This document shows positions 1-8,438 of a DNA stretch of 64,000 bases, one piece after another. The stretch is taken from NCBI RefSeq assembly GCF_002551815.1, contig NZ_NVPR01000038.1, forward strand, positions 79,093-143,092. Reading direction: 5' to 3'. Numbering within the stretch: the stretch's first letter is position 1; the number at the start of each line of letters is the position of its first letter. This DNA comes from Bacillus sp. AFS098217 (GTDB taxonomy: Bacteria > Bacillota > Bacilli > Bacillales > Bacillaceae_G). Under the pieces are notes generated by a model. It was not told the DNA's origin, did not search any database, and worked only from the letters and a program-made list of their open reading frames with translations. A program made the position numbers and the translations under genes.

Positions 1-656
1 TGTGAAATATGAACTAAACCATCTACACCGCCAACGTTAACAAAAGCACCAAAGTCCGTTAATCTTTGCACGGTTCCTTCCACAATATCTCCTTCTTTTA
101 AAGAAGAGATAGCCTCTTTTTTCTTAGAATCTAATTCTTGTTCTACTACCGCTTTATGTGAAAGAATAACACGGTTCTTTTCGCGATCTAGTTCAACAAT
201 CTTCACCGCTAATGTTTTCCCTTTGTATTCAGTAAAATCTTCTACATAATGTACTTCTACAAGTGAAGCTGGAATAAATCCGCGGACACCAAGATCCACA
301 ACTAAACCACCATTCACGATATCTTTTACAGTAACATCAAATACATCACCAGAATTGAATTTCTCTTGTAATTCTGTCCACGCTTTCTCTGCATCAACAG
401 CTCGCTTAGATAAAACAAGATCGTCATCTTCTAATTTAATAACTTTCAACTCAAGAGTTTGGTCTAATTCTACAACATCGCTCGCTTTTTCAATATGAAC
501 GTTAGCTAATTCACTAATAGGAATAACGCCATCTGTTTTGTATCCAACATTTACAAGAACTTGTTTTTCTTCAACTTTTGTTACAGAACCCGTAACAACG
601 TCACCCACTTGTAATGCTTTTGAATCCATCACTTCTTCATTCATTTTCTCTACCAT
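1..656 (-). CDS. rpsA: 30S ribosomal protein S1-like RNA-binding protein (3' end outside window)
   Basis: The first 218 residues are visible and the gene runs off the left edge. They contain successive S1 (OB-fold) modules: the first begins around residue 17 (GDVVTGSVTKVEE), the second around 100, and the third starts near 187 (EGDIVEGTVQRLTDFGAFV...GLVHIS). Family knowledge: S1 modules bind single-stranded RNA and in Firmicutes this 4-domain protein (B. subtilis YpfD, about 380 aa) associates with ribosomes, although it is less essential than the longer proteobacterial S1. The start at 656 follows an AGGGAGGTAT Shine-Dalgarno. It lies directly downstream of cmk on the same strand, the usual Bacillus order. 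Identification is secure; the ribosomal role is inferred from the family. Confidence 0.93.
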   Translation of the reverse strand, partial: MVEKMNEEVMDSKALQVGDVVTGSVTKVEEKQVLVNVGYKTDGVIPISELANVHIEKASDVVELDQTLELKVIKLEDDDLVLSKRAVDAEKAWTELQEKFNSGDVFDVTVKDIVNGGLVVDLGVRGFIPASLVEVHYVEDFTEYKGKTLAVKIVELDREKNRVILSHKAVVEQELDSKKKEAISSLKEGDIVEGTVQRLTDFGAFVNVGGVDGLVHIS

Positions 657-973
657 TGAAATACCTCCCTACAGAATTGACAAAGCCTTTTTTATGTATA
701 TACGAAATGAAAACAAATGCTTTCATTTGCATGTTATAAGAAATGTTCCACACATACCCAATTCCAATACACTTTATAGGAAAATACATAAAACCTATAT
801 AATTAGTATACAGCAAATTTGCCTTGAATAAAGTATGTTTTGAAATATAATAGCGAATATATTCTGACAGTTCTATCCCTCTTTAACTAACTTCTTACAA
901 ATTGGCTTATTTGTCAAGGGAAGCGTCTTATGATTCACTACTATCTTGATATTTTTAGAAGAAATAAACAAAA

Positions 974-1009
974 AAATAAAGAAAGAGGAATATTCCTCTT
1001 TCTTTATTT
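974..1009. terminator. Perfect palindromic terminator after cmk
   Basis: A 36-bp perfect palindrome centred on GGAATATTCC with A-rich and T-rich outer arms overlaps the cmk stop codon. It should form a strong hairpin with a U tract on the minus strand, separating cmk from rpsA, which therefore probably has its own promoter in the 657-970 gap. Confidence 0.75.
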
Positions 1010-1681
1010 CGCAAACACTTCAGAAATAATGTTCATGATTTTTTGGACAACCTCTTCAATTGATAAGGAGGTTGTATCTAATTCTAATGCATCATCTGCT
1101 TTTTTAAGTGGAGAAACTTCGCGCTCAGAATCCAATTTATCACGCTGGGCAATTTCTTTTTTTAATTGCTCTAAACTGGAGGCGAAACCCTTCTTCATAT
1201 TTTCTAGATGTCTTCTTTCCGCTCTTTCTTCAACAGAAGCAAGCATAAAAATCTTCACTTCAGCATTAGGTAATACATGTGTACCAATATCACGACCGTC
1301 CATTACGACGCCACCCTTTGCAGCTAATTCTTGTTGACGGCGTACCATTTCTTCACGAACAAGACGATGCTTTGCAACAATAGATACACGATTTGTTACG
1401 TCTGGTGTACGAATCACTTCAGATACATCTTGTCCATTTAAAAAGACAAGTTGTGTATTTTCTCCTTGTTGAAATTCGATATGTACATTTTTTAAAACAT
1501 CCATTAATTTTTCTTCATTTTCAATATCCACATTTTGTTCAAGCGCAGCGTATGTAAGAGTACGATACATTGCACCTGTATCAATATAGACATATGAAAG
1601 TTCTTTTGCAACAACCTTCGCAACCGTACTTTTCCCAGCTGCCGCTGGACCATCTATCGCAATTGAAATTCGTTTATCCAT
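1004..1681 (-). CDS. cmk: Cytidylate (CMP/dCMP) kinase
   Basis: This 225-residue protein phosphorylates CMP and dCMP with ATP in pyrimidine salvage. It shows the nucleoside-monophosphate kinase P-loop GPAAAGKST near residues 11-19, the motif YIDTGAMYR near 32-40 and the CMP-binding [10 protein letters not shown] segment near 129-138. Length matches the roughly 225-aa family. The start ATG at 1681 follows GAGGTG with 5-nt spacing. It sits between ypfB and rpsA as in other Bacillus genomes and ends in a perfect palindromic terminator. Confidence 0.97.
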   Translation of the reverse strand: MDKRISIAIDGPAAAGKSTVAKVVAKELSYVYIDTGAMYRTLTYAALEQNVDIENEEKLMDVLKNVHIEFQQGENTQLVFLNGQDVSEVIRTPDVTNRVSIVAKHRLVREEMVRRQQELAAKGGVVMDGRDIGTHVLPNAEVKIFMLASVEERAERRHLENMKKGFASSLEQLKKEIAQRDKLDSEREVSPLKKADDALELDTTSLSIEEVVQKIMNIISEVFAK

Positions 1682-1717
1682 TGTAACACCTCATTTTTTC
1701 ACTTATAAAACAAAATG

Positions 1718-1740
1718 AAAAGCAGGTACATCCCCCTGCT
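1718..1740 (-). terminator. Terminator hairpin after ypfB
   Basis: AGCAGG...CCCTGCT forms a short GC-rich stem; read on the minus strand it is followed by a T-rich tract. It lies about 70 nt beyond the ypfB stop and upstream of cmk. Confidence 0.5.
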
Positions 1741-1811
1741 TCTCTCCGTTTGTTTCACGCCATTAAGTCCTCAATTATTGTAGCATAATCCTCCCTAGAA
1801 GAAAATGAAAA

Positions 1812-1985
1812 CTACTTATTCACCTGTAAAATATCCGTTGTATCTTTCGTCATAACCCCTTCATAATAAACAATTTTTGACAAATACTTAATCGGAAATT
1901 CCTGCATGAAGAGCAATTGAATAACGCAAAGGCAAATAAACTGAATCACTAATATACGAATTAAAACTCTCTCCATCTTTTTCAA
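1812..1985 (-). CDS. ypfB: YpfB-like small membrane protein (DUF5359 type)
   Basis: A short gene of 57 codons with TTG start at 1985, or 54 residues if the in-frame ATG at 1976 is used. The TTG is preferred because the GGGGG Shine-Dalgarno lies about 9 nt upstream of it but about 18 nt upstream of the ATG. The product begins with a basic segment (KKMERVLIRI), then one hydrophobic helix of roughly 20 residues (ILVIQFICLCVIQLLFM), then a short polar tail ending in LQVNK. Its position just upstream of cmk and its size match B. subtilis YpfB. Function is unknown. Confidence 0.72.
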   Translation of the reverse strand: MKKMERVLIRILVIQFICLCVIQLLFMQEFPIKYLSKIVYYEGVMTKDTTDILQVNK

Positions 1986-2156
1986 AAAAGGCGCCCCCTT
2001 TTCATTCTCATCTTCTTATAGTAACTACCCATAAAAAAATGTAAGATCTAACGTTATTGTCATTTTCCATGCAAGCTTTTATACATTTTCATTGTCGAAT
2101 TTACTAAAAGCATGGTATGTTCTAAATGTATTTTTTAACTGAAAGGGGTACAAACA

Positions 2157-3131
2157 TTGAAAAAAATCCTAGTTTTACACACAGGTGGAACAATTGCAAT
2201 GGAGGAAGATAAAGAAACTGGGGTTGTACAACCAGGAAAACAAAATCCTCTTTTGAAATTTATTCCTAATTTAGAAGATGATATTGATTTAATTGTTGAG
2301 GATGTCTTTCATCTTCCATCTCCTCATATGACTCCGAGTGAGATGTTACAATTACAAGTCATCATTGATGAAAGAGTGAAACATGAAAGCATTCATGGTG
2401 TAGTCATTACACATGGTACGGATACATTAGAAGAAACGGCCTATTTTCTTGATTTAACAGTGCAAGCGAATATTCCAATCGTTGTAACAGGCGCGATGCG
2501 TTCTAGCAACGAATTAGGTGCTGATGGTCTATATAACTTTTTATCTGCTGTAAAAGTTGCAAGCAGCAATGAAGCGGCTGGAAAAGGTGTTCTAGTCGTA
2601 TTAAACGATGAAATCCACTGTGCTACAAATGTAACCAAAACACATACAAGTAATGTCGCGACATTCCAAAGTCCTCAGTATGGACCCATCGGTATGGTAA
2701 CAAAACGCGGCGTAGTCTTCCATCATGCTTTAGTTCATCACGAAACATATGCAATCCGACAAATTTCAAAAAACGTTGTTGTATTAAAAGCATACGCCGG
2801 TATGGACGATACATTGTTAGCTGCAATTGAAAGCTTGCCAGTAGATGGAATCGTGATTGAAGCCCTTGGACAAGGTAACTTACCTCCAAGAACGCTTCCG
2901 AGCTTACAACGATTAATAAACAAAGGCATTCCAATTATTCTCGTTTCCCGCTGCTTTAACGGAATTGTCCAAGATGTATATTCCTACGAGGGCGGAGGAA
3001 AACAATTAAAAGATCTGGGCGTCATTTTCACATACGGATTAAATGCACAAAAAGCTCGTATTAAATTACTAGTCGCTCTAGAAAATGCTCATTCTCAAGA
3101 AAAAATCCAAAAAATGTTTATGCACGATTAA
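2157..3131 (+). CDS. ansA: L-asparaginase, no signal peptide
   Basis: A 324-residue asparaginase that hydrolyses L-asparagine to aspartate and ammonia. The N-terminal HTGGTIAM motif supplies nucleophile Thr12, and the second signature HGTDT lies at 86-90 (Thr88, Asp89). There is no signal peptide or lipobox, so it is probably cytoplasmic. It starts with TTG behind GAAAGGGG. No ansR or ansB neighbour is present; it stands alone between ypfB and ypdA, and a symmetrical terminator separates it from ypdA. The symbol is assigned by similarity to Bacillus AnsA; the exact subtype (I or II) cannot be decided by eye. Confidence 0.92.
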   Translation: MKKILVLHTGGTIAMEEDKETGVVQPGKQNPLLKFIPNLEDDIDLIVEDVFHLPSPHMTPSEMLQLQVIIDERVKHESIHGVVITHGTDTLEETAYFLDLTVQANIPIVVTGAMRSSNELGADGLYNFLSAVKVASSNEAAGKGVLVVLNDEIHCATNVTKTHTSNVATFQSPQYGPIGMVTKRGVVFHHALVHHETYAIRQISKNVVVLKAYAGMDDTLLAAIESLPVDGIVIEALGQGNLPPRTLPSLQRLINKGIPIILVSRCFNGIVQDVYSYEGGGKQLKDLGVIFTYGLNAQKARIKLLVALENAHSQEKIQKMFMHD

Positions 3132-3133
3132 GA

Positions 3134-3161
3134 AATAAGCTGTCGAAATTCGACAGCTTAT
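3134..3161. terminator. Bidirectional terminator between ansA and ypdA
   Basis: AATAAGCTGTCGAA and its reverse complement form a perfect 14-bp stem between the two convergent genes, with T-rich flank on both sides. It overlaps the last codons of ypdA. Confidence 0.8.
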
Positions 3162-4141
3162 TCTTGTTCCCTTGATACAATTGTTTGTGTAATTGCTTCA
3201 CCATGAAATCTTCCATTTTCAATGAATATTTCATTCGCATTATTTCCAGCGGCAATAACACCAGCAATAAAAATGTTCTTAACATTCGTTTCCATCGTTT
3301 CTTCTACATAAAGAGGACGTCCTGTTTCTTCGTCAATCTTCACGCCCATTTTCGTTAAGAAACTATGATCCGGATGATATCCTGTCATTGCAAACACAAA
3401 ATCATTTTGAATCGTAAATGATTTCCCATCAACCGTATACGTAAGTGCATGCTCCGTAAATTCTTTTACATGAGCGTGAAAATGCATTTGAATTGTACCA
3501 TTACGTACTAGCGCCTCAAATTCAGGTAAAATCCACGGTTTAATGCTCGGTGAATATTCCCCTCCGCGGTACAACACTGTTACACGTGCTCCTGCTTTTA
3601 CAAGTTCTAATGCAGCGTCCACACTAGAATTTTTCCCACCTATTACAGCTACATCTCGGTCAAAGTAAGGATGTGCCTCTTTAAAATAATGAGATACCTT
3701 CTCTAAATCCTCTCCTGGAACATTCATATAATTTGGATTATCATAATATCCCGTTGCCACTACAATATACTTCGCTACATATGTTTCTTTATTTCCATCA
3801 CGTTTTACGGTATTTATCCTAAAGCAATCCTCATCTTTTTGAACTTGTTCTACACGTTCAAATGCATGTACACGCACACCTTTACGCTTCACTACTTCAC
3901 GATAATACGCAAGCGCTTGATTACGAACAGGCTTACGATTTTCTGTAATAAAAGCTACATCGCCAATCTCTAATTTTTCACTAGAGGAAAAAAATGTTTG
4001 ATGAGTTGGATAATGATAAATCGCGTTTACAATATTCCCTTTTTCAATTACTAACGGATTGATTCCTGCTTGTTGTAAAGAAATTGCTGCCGCTAATCCG
4101 CATGGGCCTCCCCCGATTATAATAGCTGTTTCTTTTTGCAT
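3158..4141 (-). CDS. ypdA: YpdA-type bacillithiol disulfide reductase
   Basis: This 327-residue flavoprotein has an N-terminal FAD dinucleotide-binding motif (IIIGGGPCGLAAAISL, about residues 7-22), a second Rossmann segment (VAVIGGKNSSVDAALEL, about 165-181) for NADPH, and a C-terminal IFIAGVIAAG segment typical of thioredoxin-reductase-like enzymes. It lacks the CxxC redox pair of true thioredoxin reductase; Cys14 in the GGGPCG loop is the residue implicated in YpdA (Bdr) enzymes, which reduce bacillithiol disulfide. The start at 4141 is chosen because GGAGTG lies about 8 nt upstream; the reading frame is open 10 codons further. Neighbours gudB and ypbH match the B. subtilis ypdA context. 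Confidence 0.9.
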   Translation of the reverse strand: MQKETAIIIGGGPCGLAAAISLQQAGINPLVIEKGNIVNAIYHYPTHQTFFSSSEKLEIGDVAFITENRKPVRNQALAYYREVVKRKGVRVHAFERVEQVQKDEDCFRINTVKRDGNKETYVAKYIVVATGYYDNPNYMNVPGEDLEKVSHYFKEAHPYFDRDVAVIGGKNSSVDAALELVKAGARVTVLYRGGEYSPSIKPWILPEFEALVRNGTIQMHFHAHVKEFTEHALTYTVDGKSFTIQNDFVFAMTGYHPDHSFLTKMGVKIDEETGRPLYVEETMETNVKNIFIAGVIAAGNNANEIFIENGRFHGEAITQTIVSREQE

Positions 4142-4253
4142 ACTCGGTTCACTCCTAGTCTTCTGCCTCAAACTCTATTTATTATAAAACAAGAAAAAAC
4201 CTACTTTCAGCAGTAGGCACCTATCCTTATTGTATTCATTTTTCATATATTTG

Positions 4254-4784
4254 TCATCTAAACGAGACGTACATTCGATAGACATCTGCTAAAAATTGCC
4301 TGAATTTAATTCCCTGCTTGCTCAATACATTTTCAGGGTCAATTTTCCGAACAGGATCCAGCTTTTTGTGTGACACAATATCTGTTTTAGGATTCAAACC
4401 AAAATTTTGACATAAATAAGCATGGTACCATGTAAACCGTGTATACGCATCCCAAAAATTAACATCTCCATCGTAGCAAAGTTCAACACCAATAGCTGCT
4501 CGGTTTGCATCGTAACCATATAAAGCGTTATCTGTCGTTACATTATACCTTACATGGTAGGCTACTTCATTTATTGGAATAATTTCTAATATTGTTTTAT
4601 CATCTACAAATGTATGCGCTGAAGCTTTTGGCTGTATTTCATCAAAATAATCCCGATTTCCTATCGCATTGCTACCAGGATTCCCTGTGTCATGACTGAC
4701 AATAAATCTTACCTTTGAAAGGGCGATTCCTGGTCGTGAGTTTCCGTGTCTGATATAGTTGCGTTCTATAGGGAACATAGCCAT
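4254..4784 (-). CDS. N-acetylmuramoyl-L-alanine amidase (Amidase_2 type)
   Basis: A 176-residue protein with a zinc amidase-2 domain: FIVSHDTGN (first Zn His) near residues 29-37, ASAHTFVDD near 55-63, AIGVELCYDG with the catalytic Glu near 107-116, and DIVSHKKLDPVRKIDP near 136-151, where the second Zn His and Lys lie. It resembles CwlA/XlyA-type hydrolases that cut the lactyl-amide bond of peptidoglycan. No signal peptide and no C-terminal cell-wall-binding repeat is present, so the domain is almost alone; release could be at lysis or spore-associated. The start at 4784 follows a GGAG; an upstream TTG at 4793 is too close to it. Confidence 0.85.
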   Translation of the reverse strand: MAMFPIERNYIRHGNSRPGIALSKVRFIVSHDTGNPGSNAIGNRDYFDEIQPKASAHTFVDDKTILEIIPINEVAYHVRYNVTTDNALYGYDANRAAIGVELCYDGDVNFWDAYTRFTWYHAYLCQNFGLNPKTDIVSHKKLDPVRKIDPENVLSKQGIKFRQFLADVYRMYVSFR

Positions 4785-4862
4785 TGCAATCAACTCCGCT
4801 CTAGAAAATTACCTTTCTTCCTTATATATGTATTCAACCTCTATGTCCATATGGCACATTTC

Positions 4863-5099
4863 TTATGCGAAGAGAAAATCGAAAATACTAGAAGTAAACA
4901 CCATAAACAACAGGATACCTACAGCCATTCCATAAAAACCGTAAAACCAAACACGATCTTCTTTCGTATCCAAACCAAAAAATTGATTTACTGATTGTAA
5001 TAATGATGCACGCTTACTATGTTTATTTCGTAAAACTTCCACTCGTTTCATAACATCCGTTGGCATCATAAATCTTTGGTCCGCTGTCATTTTCATCAT
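4863..5099 (-). CDS. Small membrane protein of unknown function
   Basis: A 78-residue product with a basic N-terminal half (VMKRVEVLRNKHSKRASLL) and one C-terminal membrane helix (WFYGFYGMAVGILLFMVFTSSIFDFLF). The gene has a clear GGGGAG site before tandem ATG codons at 5099 and 5096; either could be used. It is followed after about 80 nt by the amidase on the same strand, so the two may be cotranscribed. I do not recognise the family. Confidence 0.65.
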   Translation of the reverse strand: MMKMTADQRFMMPTDVMKRVEVLRNKHSKRASLLQSVNQFFGLDTKEDRVWFYGFYGMAVGILLFMVFTSSIFDFLFA

Positions 5100-5237
5100 A
5101 AATCTCCCCTTATTTCGTTTCCCTTTTATTTGTCTAAAGAGATTATAGCACAGATGTTCTCGTAGAACAAGCGTTCCTTTTTGTTTTTCTATCCTTACAT
5201 ATTTGTTACTTCTATTTCTATTATGTACTTCAACAAA

Positions 5238-5269
5238 AAACGTGGTTTCCTCGGAAGGAAACCACGTTC
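5238..5269 (-). terminator. Terminator after gudB
   Basis: AACGTGGTTTCCT...AGGAAACCACGTT forms a 13-bp stem with a CGGA loop about 20 nt past the gudB stop codon. Confidence 0.75.
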
Positions 5270-5291
5270 TCTCTAATCTTTTTACTCTATT

Positions 5292-6575
5292 TTATACCCA
5301 ACCTCTGAAGCGACTAGCTTCTGCCATTTTACGTACACCAATCATATAAGCTGCTAAACGCATATTCACTTTACGAACTTGTGATGTTTCATAAATAGAA
5401 TCAAATGATTTTACCATTACTTTTTCTAAACGTTGTTCTACCTCTTCTTCTGTCCAGTAATATCCTTGGTTATTTTGTACCCACTCGAAGTAAGATACTG
5501 TAACACCACCAGCACTTGCTAATACATCTGGAACAAGTAGAATGCCACGATCTGTTAAAATTTTTGTTGCTTCTAATGTAGTTGGACCGTTTGCTGCTTC
5601 TACTACGATTTTCGCTTTAATATTTGCAGCATTGTCTTCTGTGATTTGATTTTCAATTGCAGCTGGTACTAAAATATCACAATCAAGTTCTAACAATTCT
5701 TTGTTTGAAATTGTATTGTTGAATAATTTTGTTACTGTACCAAAGCTATCGCGACGATCAAGTAAGTAGTCAATATCCAATCCATTTGGATCATGCAGTG
5801 CACCATAAGCATCTGAAATCGCAATTACTTTTGCACCAGCATCATGCATAAATTTAGCTAAGAAGCTACCAGCATTACCAAATCCTTGGACAACAACACG
5901 TGCACCTTTAATATCAATACCGCGTTTTTTCGCAGCTTCGCGAATACAAATTGTTACACCTTTTGCAGTCGCTGTTTCACGTCCATGGGATCCACCTAAT
6001 ACAAGTGGTTTACCTGTAATAAATCCTGGTGAATTGAACTCATCGATACGGCTATATTCATCCATCATCCATGCCATAATTTGTGAGTTTGTAAATACGT
6101 CTGGAGCAGGAATATCTTTTGTTGGACCAACAATTTGGCTAATTGCTCGTACATATCCACGGCTTAATCTTTCTAATTCACGGAAAGACATTTCACGTGG
6201 ATCACAAATGATTCCACCTTTACCTCCACCGTACGGTAAATCAACAATACCACATTTTAAACTCATCCAAATAGAAAGTGCTTTCACTTCATTTTCTGTT
6301 ACATTTGGATGGAAGCGAATTCCACCTTTCGTTGGACCAACAGCATCATTGTGCTGTGCACGATATCCTGTAAATATTTTAACAGTCCCGTCATCCATAC
6401 GAACTGGAATTTTCACTGTCATCATACGAATTGGTTCTTTAAGTAATTCATATACTTCGTTTGGATAACCCAATTTTTCTAATGCTTCATTGATAACAAT
6501 TTGTGTTGAATTCAACAATTCAAAGTGTTGCTCCCTTTGTTGTGTTTGTGTTTGAGCTCCCTTTTCGGCTACCAT
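5292..6575 (-). CDS. gudB: NAD-dependent glutamate dehydrogenase
   Basis: A 427-residue hexameric-type glutamate dehydrogenase that deaminates glutamate to 2-oxoglutarate. Visible motifs are the GPTKGGIRFHP substrate loop (about 80-90), LPYGGGKGGI with catalytic Lys (about 113-122), the DIPAPDV segment (about 153-159) and the Rossmann motif VVQGFGNAG (about 219-227). Position next to ypdA and ypbH matches B. subtilis gudB. The cryptic B. subtilis 168 allele carries a three-residue Val-Lys-Ala duplication near residue 93; here the sequence reads ENEVKALSIW with one VKA, so the enzyme should be active. Start ATG at 6575 follows AGGGGG. Two CcpA-like sites lie upstream. Confidence 0.95.
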   Translation of the reverse strand: MVAEKGAQTQTQQREQHFELLNSTQIVINEALEKLGYPNEVYELLKEPIRMMTVKIPVRMDDGTVKIFTGYRAQHNDAVGPTKGGIRFHPNVTENEVKALSIWMSLKCGIVDLPYGGGKGGIICDPREMSFRELERLSRGYVRAISQIVGPTKDIPAPDVFTNSQIMAWMMDEYSRIDEFNSPGFITGKPLVLGGSHGRETATAKGVTICIREAAKKRGIDIKGARVVVQGFGNAGSFLAKFMHDAGAKVIAISDAYGALHDPNGLDIDYLLDRRDSFGTVTKLFNNTISNKELLELDCDILVPAAIENQITEDNAANIKAKIVVEAANGPTTLEATKILTDRGILLVPDVLASAGGVTVSYFEWVQNNQGYYWTEEEVEQRLEKVMVKSFDSIYETSQVRKVNMRLAAYMIGVRKMAEASRFRGWV

Positions 6576-6654
6576 AGTAAGTAAACCCCCTGTAATTTCA
6601 CTTGTTTAGTAAACCTTCATTGCCTAGTATACACCGTTAAATTTGGAATGCAAT

Positions 6655-6668
6655 AGAAAACGCTAACA
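6655..6668. promoter_or_regulatory. Catabolite-responsive (cre-like) site 1 upstream of gudB
   Basis: Read on the minus strand the 14-mer TGTTAGCGTTTTCT fits the cre consensus TGNAANCGNWNNCW at 13 of 14 positions, about 80 bp upstream of the gudB start. Binding by CcpA is inferred. Confidence 0.5.
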
Positions 6669-6691
6669 AATGTATACAAACTTTTTAATTT

Positions 6692-6705
6692 CGCAAGCGT
6701 TTTCA
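6692..6705. promoter_or_regulatory. Catabolite-responsive (cre-like) site 2 upstream of gudB
   Basis: CGCAAGCGTTTTCA matches the cre consensus TGNAANCGNWNNCW at 13 of 14 positions (first T is C). It lies 37 bp from site 1 in the same gudB upstream region. Confidence 0.5.
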
Positions 6706-6809
6706 CTGTTATTATAGTCCTTTTATTACTTTTAGAAAAGTAAAATACTTAAATATTTAAATGCTTTTTAGTTTCCTTTTTATTTTTTTCAAATAAAATG
6801 TAATATTAA

Positions 6810-6843
6810 AAACCTCAAGCTATTTTGTATTAGCTGAGGTTTT
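6810..6843 (-). terminator. Terminator at the end of ypbH
   Basis: AAAACCTCA...TGAGGTTTT is a 9-bp stem overlapping the last codons of ypbH, followed on the minus strand by a T-rich stretch. Confidence 0.65.
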
Positions 6844-7432
6844 GTTTTAAAATAAAATAATGATGTATTTGCTGAATCGCTTGAGAATCCATTAACTCTT
6901 TTCCATACTCCATAATACGATAAATCGTCACTGTGGAAGGATTGCCATATTCTGCTAAAATAGCAATAAAATCAGCTTTTAAGAGCTGTGTTTCTTCCTC
7001 CATCCAAAGATAAAAACGCCCATCCCATGTGTAGAGCTTCCCGCCAGTTACACCAAGGTTATATAAACGATTCGACAAATTAATTACATCTTCCAATGTA
7101 GCAAATTCATATAATATATGTTCACTCTCATCTAGAGTTACTTGCATTTCAATAAACTCATCACGAAACTCATCTTCTGTATCCGCCTCGTGATTTTCTT
7201 TTGTTACAATGACAACCATTCCTTGTGCCTGTAAAGAAAATACTTCAACTGCAATTGGACCATCCGCTTCAAATCCAAGTTCTTTATTTGCTTCTTGCAT
7301 CATATCACGGAATAACTGCTGTACTTTTGGAGCATTCTTCCATAAATCTTCTTTCGTCAATCCTCGCTCAGATAAATCATCAAACGTTAAGAAAATTTTT
7401 ATTTTATTATAATTTAAACGTTCCAGCCTCAT
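6830..7432 (-). CDS. ypbH: MecA-family adaptor protein (YpbH type)
   Basis: A 200-residue adaptor. The N-terminal half (MRLERLNYNKIKIFLTFDDLSERGLTKEDLW) is the substrate-recognition region of MecA proteins and the C-terminal half (from about residue 110) is the ClpC-binding fold. In Bacillus, MecA paralogues deliver substrates such as ComK to the ClpCP protease. Position between gudB and ypbG identifies it as the YpbH paralogue rather than MecA, which usually lies near spx. The acidic linker EADTEDEFRDEFIE separates the domains. Start ATG follows GGGGGG about 6 nt upstream. Confidence 0.88.
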   Translation of the reverse strand: MRLERLNYNKIKIFLTFDDLSERGLTKEDLWKNAPKVQQLFRDMMQEANKELGFEADGPIAVEVFSLQAQGMVVIVTKENHEADTEDEFRDEFIEMQVTLDESEHILYEFATLEDVINLSNRLYNLGVTGGKLYTWDGRFYLWMEEETQLLKADFIAILAEYGNPSTVTIYRIMEYGKELMDSQAIQQIHHYFILKQNLS

Positions 7433-7509
7433 CTTATAACCCCCCTACGTAACCATTGAATATAATTTTTATTATATGAAATAGAAAATAGATGGTTCTT
7501 TTCGAACAA

Positions 7510-8409
7510 CTATTCCGACATTTTTAACCATTCATCCCATTCTTCTTTCGTATTACCCATGAGCACATTCTGAAGTTCAGACCGGTCTCCCTCTGAAACA
7601 AACTGACTTGCGAACCCTAAAAGACCAACACGAAGCCCTTGGTTCTTACTTTGCAACTTACGAATCCACCTCATTGTACTTTTCAGATTTCGCTCTTGTA
7701 AACAAGATATAACTACATATTTAGGTGTCAATTGTGCCATCGTTACATCAATTGCCTCTTCACTTAAGCCTGTCCCAAGATACATAGCTTGATAACCTTT
7801 TAGGCGTAAATATGTCGTTAAAACAAAGAGGTGCAATGTACTAGCTTCACCTAGTCCACATAGAGCTAACACTGTTGGCAATGAGGAATGAGTATGTGTA
7901 TTATGATAAATCATTCCCATGCGTGAGCATAAGAACGAGTCTATATATCGCACTTGTACCATTGTAATCTCATTATTTCTCCTCAAAATCTCTAACTGAT
8001 TCATAATTTGAAGAAATATATGTGTGATTACTTTTTCTGTTGAATAAATACTAAAAGCCTCGTTTAATAACGCATAGGCTTGCGCTTCATCAAATTTTAA
8101 CAAAGAGTGCAGGATATCGTCTACTAAAAGGACTTCTTTATTATATGCTGTTTCTATTACATTGTGATTCTGCAACCGATTCCCCTCTAATATTTGCACT
8201 GCTTGACCTATCGTAATTCCTTCATTCACTTTGTCCATTAACCATTTTAAGACTCGAATATGCTCTTCTGTATATAAACGGTGTCCCGCATCATTTCGTC
8301 TTGGAGCAATAATATGATATCGTCTCTCCCATGCTCGAAGTGTACTAGGCTGAATTCCAAGCATATTTGAAACTGCTTTTATATTATATTCCCCTTTTAA
8401 AGTTGGCAT
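7510..8409 (-). CDS. MerR-family regulator with a degenerate cobalamin-type domain
   Basis: About 299 residues. The N-terminal MerR winged helix is clear: EYNIKAVSNMLGIQPSTLRAWERRY then HIIAPRRNDAGHRLYTEEHI (about residues 8-53). The rest is a helical bundle plus a C-terminal Rossmann-like region (LCGLGEASTLHLFVLTTYLRLKGYQAMYLG, roughly 188-217) resembling the B12-binding part of CarH/LitR regulators. The cobalamin His motif is not seen: the loop reads GLGEAST rather than G-x-x-H-x-x-G, and no Glu-His helix motif is visible. It probably does not bind B12. Tandem ATGs exist at 8412 and 8409; the second has better spacing from GGTGGGG. Confidence 0.82.
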   Translation of the reverse strand: MPTLKGEYNIKAVSNMLGIQPSTLRAWERRYHIIAPRRNDAGHRLYTEEHIRVLKWLMDKVNEGITIGQAVQILEGNRLQNHNVIETAYNKEVLLVDDILHSLLKFDEAQAYALLNEAFSIYSTEKVITHIFLQIMNQLEILRRNNEITMVQVRYIDSFLCSRMGMIYHNTHTHSSLPTVLALCGLGEASTLHLFVLTTYLRLKGYQAMYLGTGLSEEAIDVTMAQLTPKYVVISCLQERNLKSTMRWIRKLQSKNQGLRVGLLGFASQFVSEGDRSELQNVLMGNTKEEWDEWLKMSE

Positions 8410-8438
8410 CATTTCCCCACCTTTAAATTAAAAATCTT

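Noticed and set aside
930-1337. Plus-strand frame over cmk
   Set aside because: It is an antisense shadow of cmk with no independent ribosome site or recognisable product.
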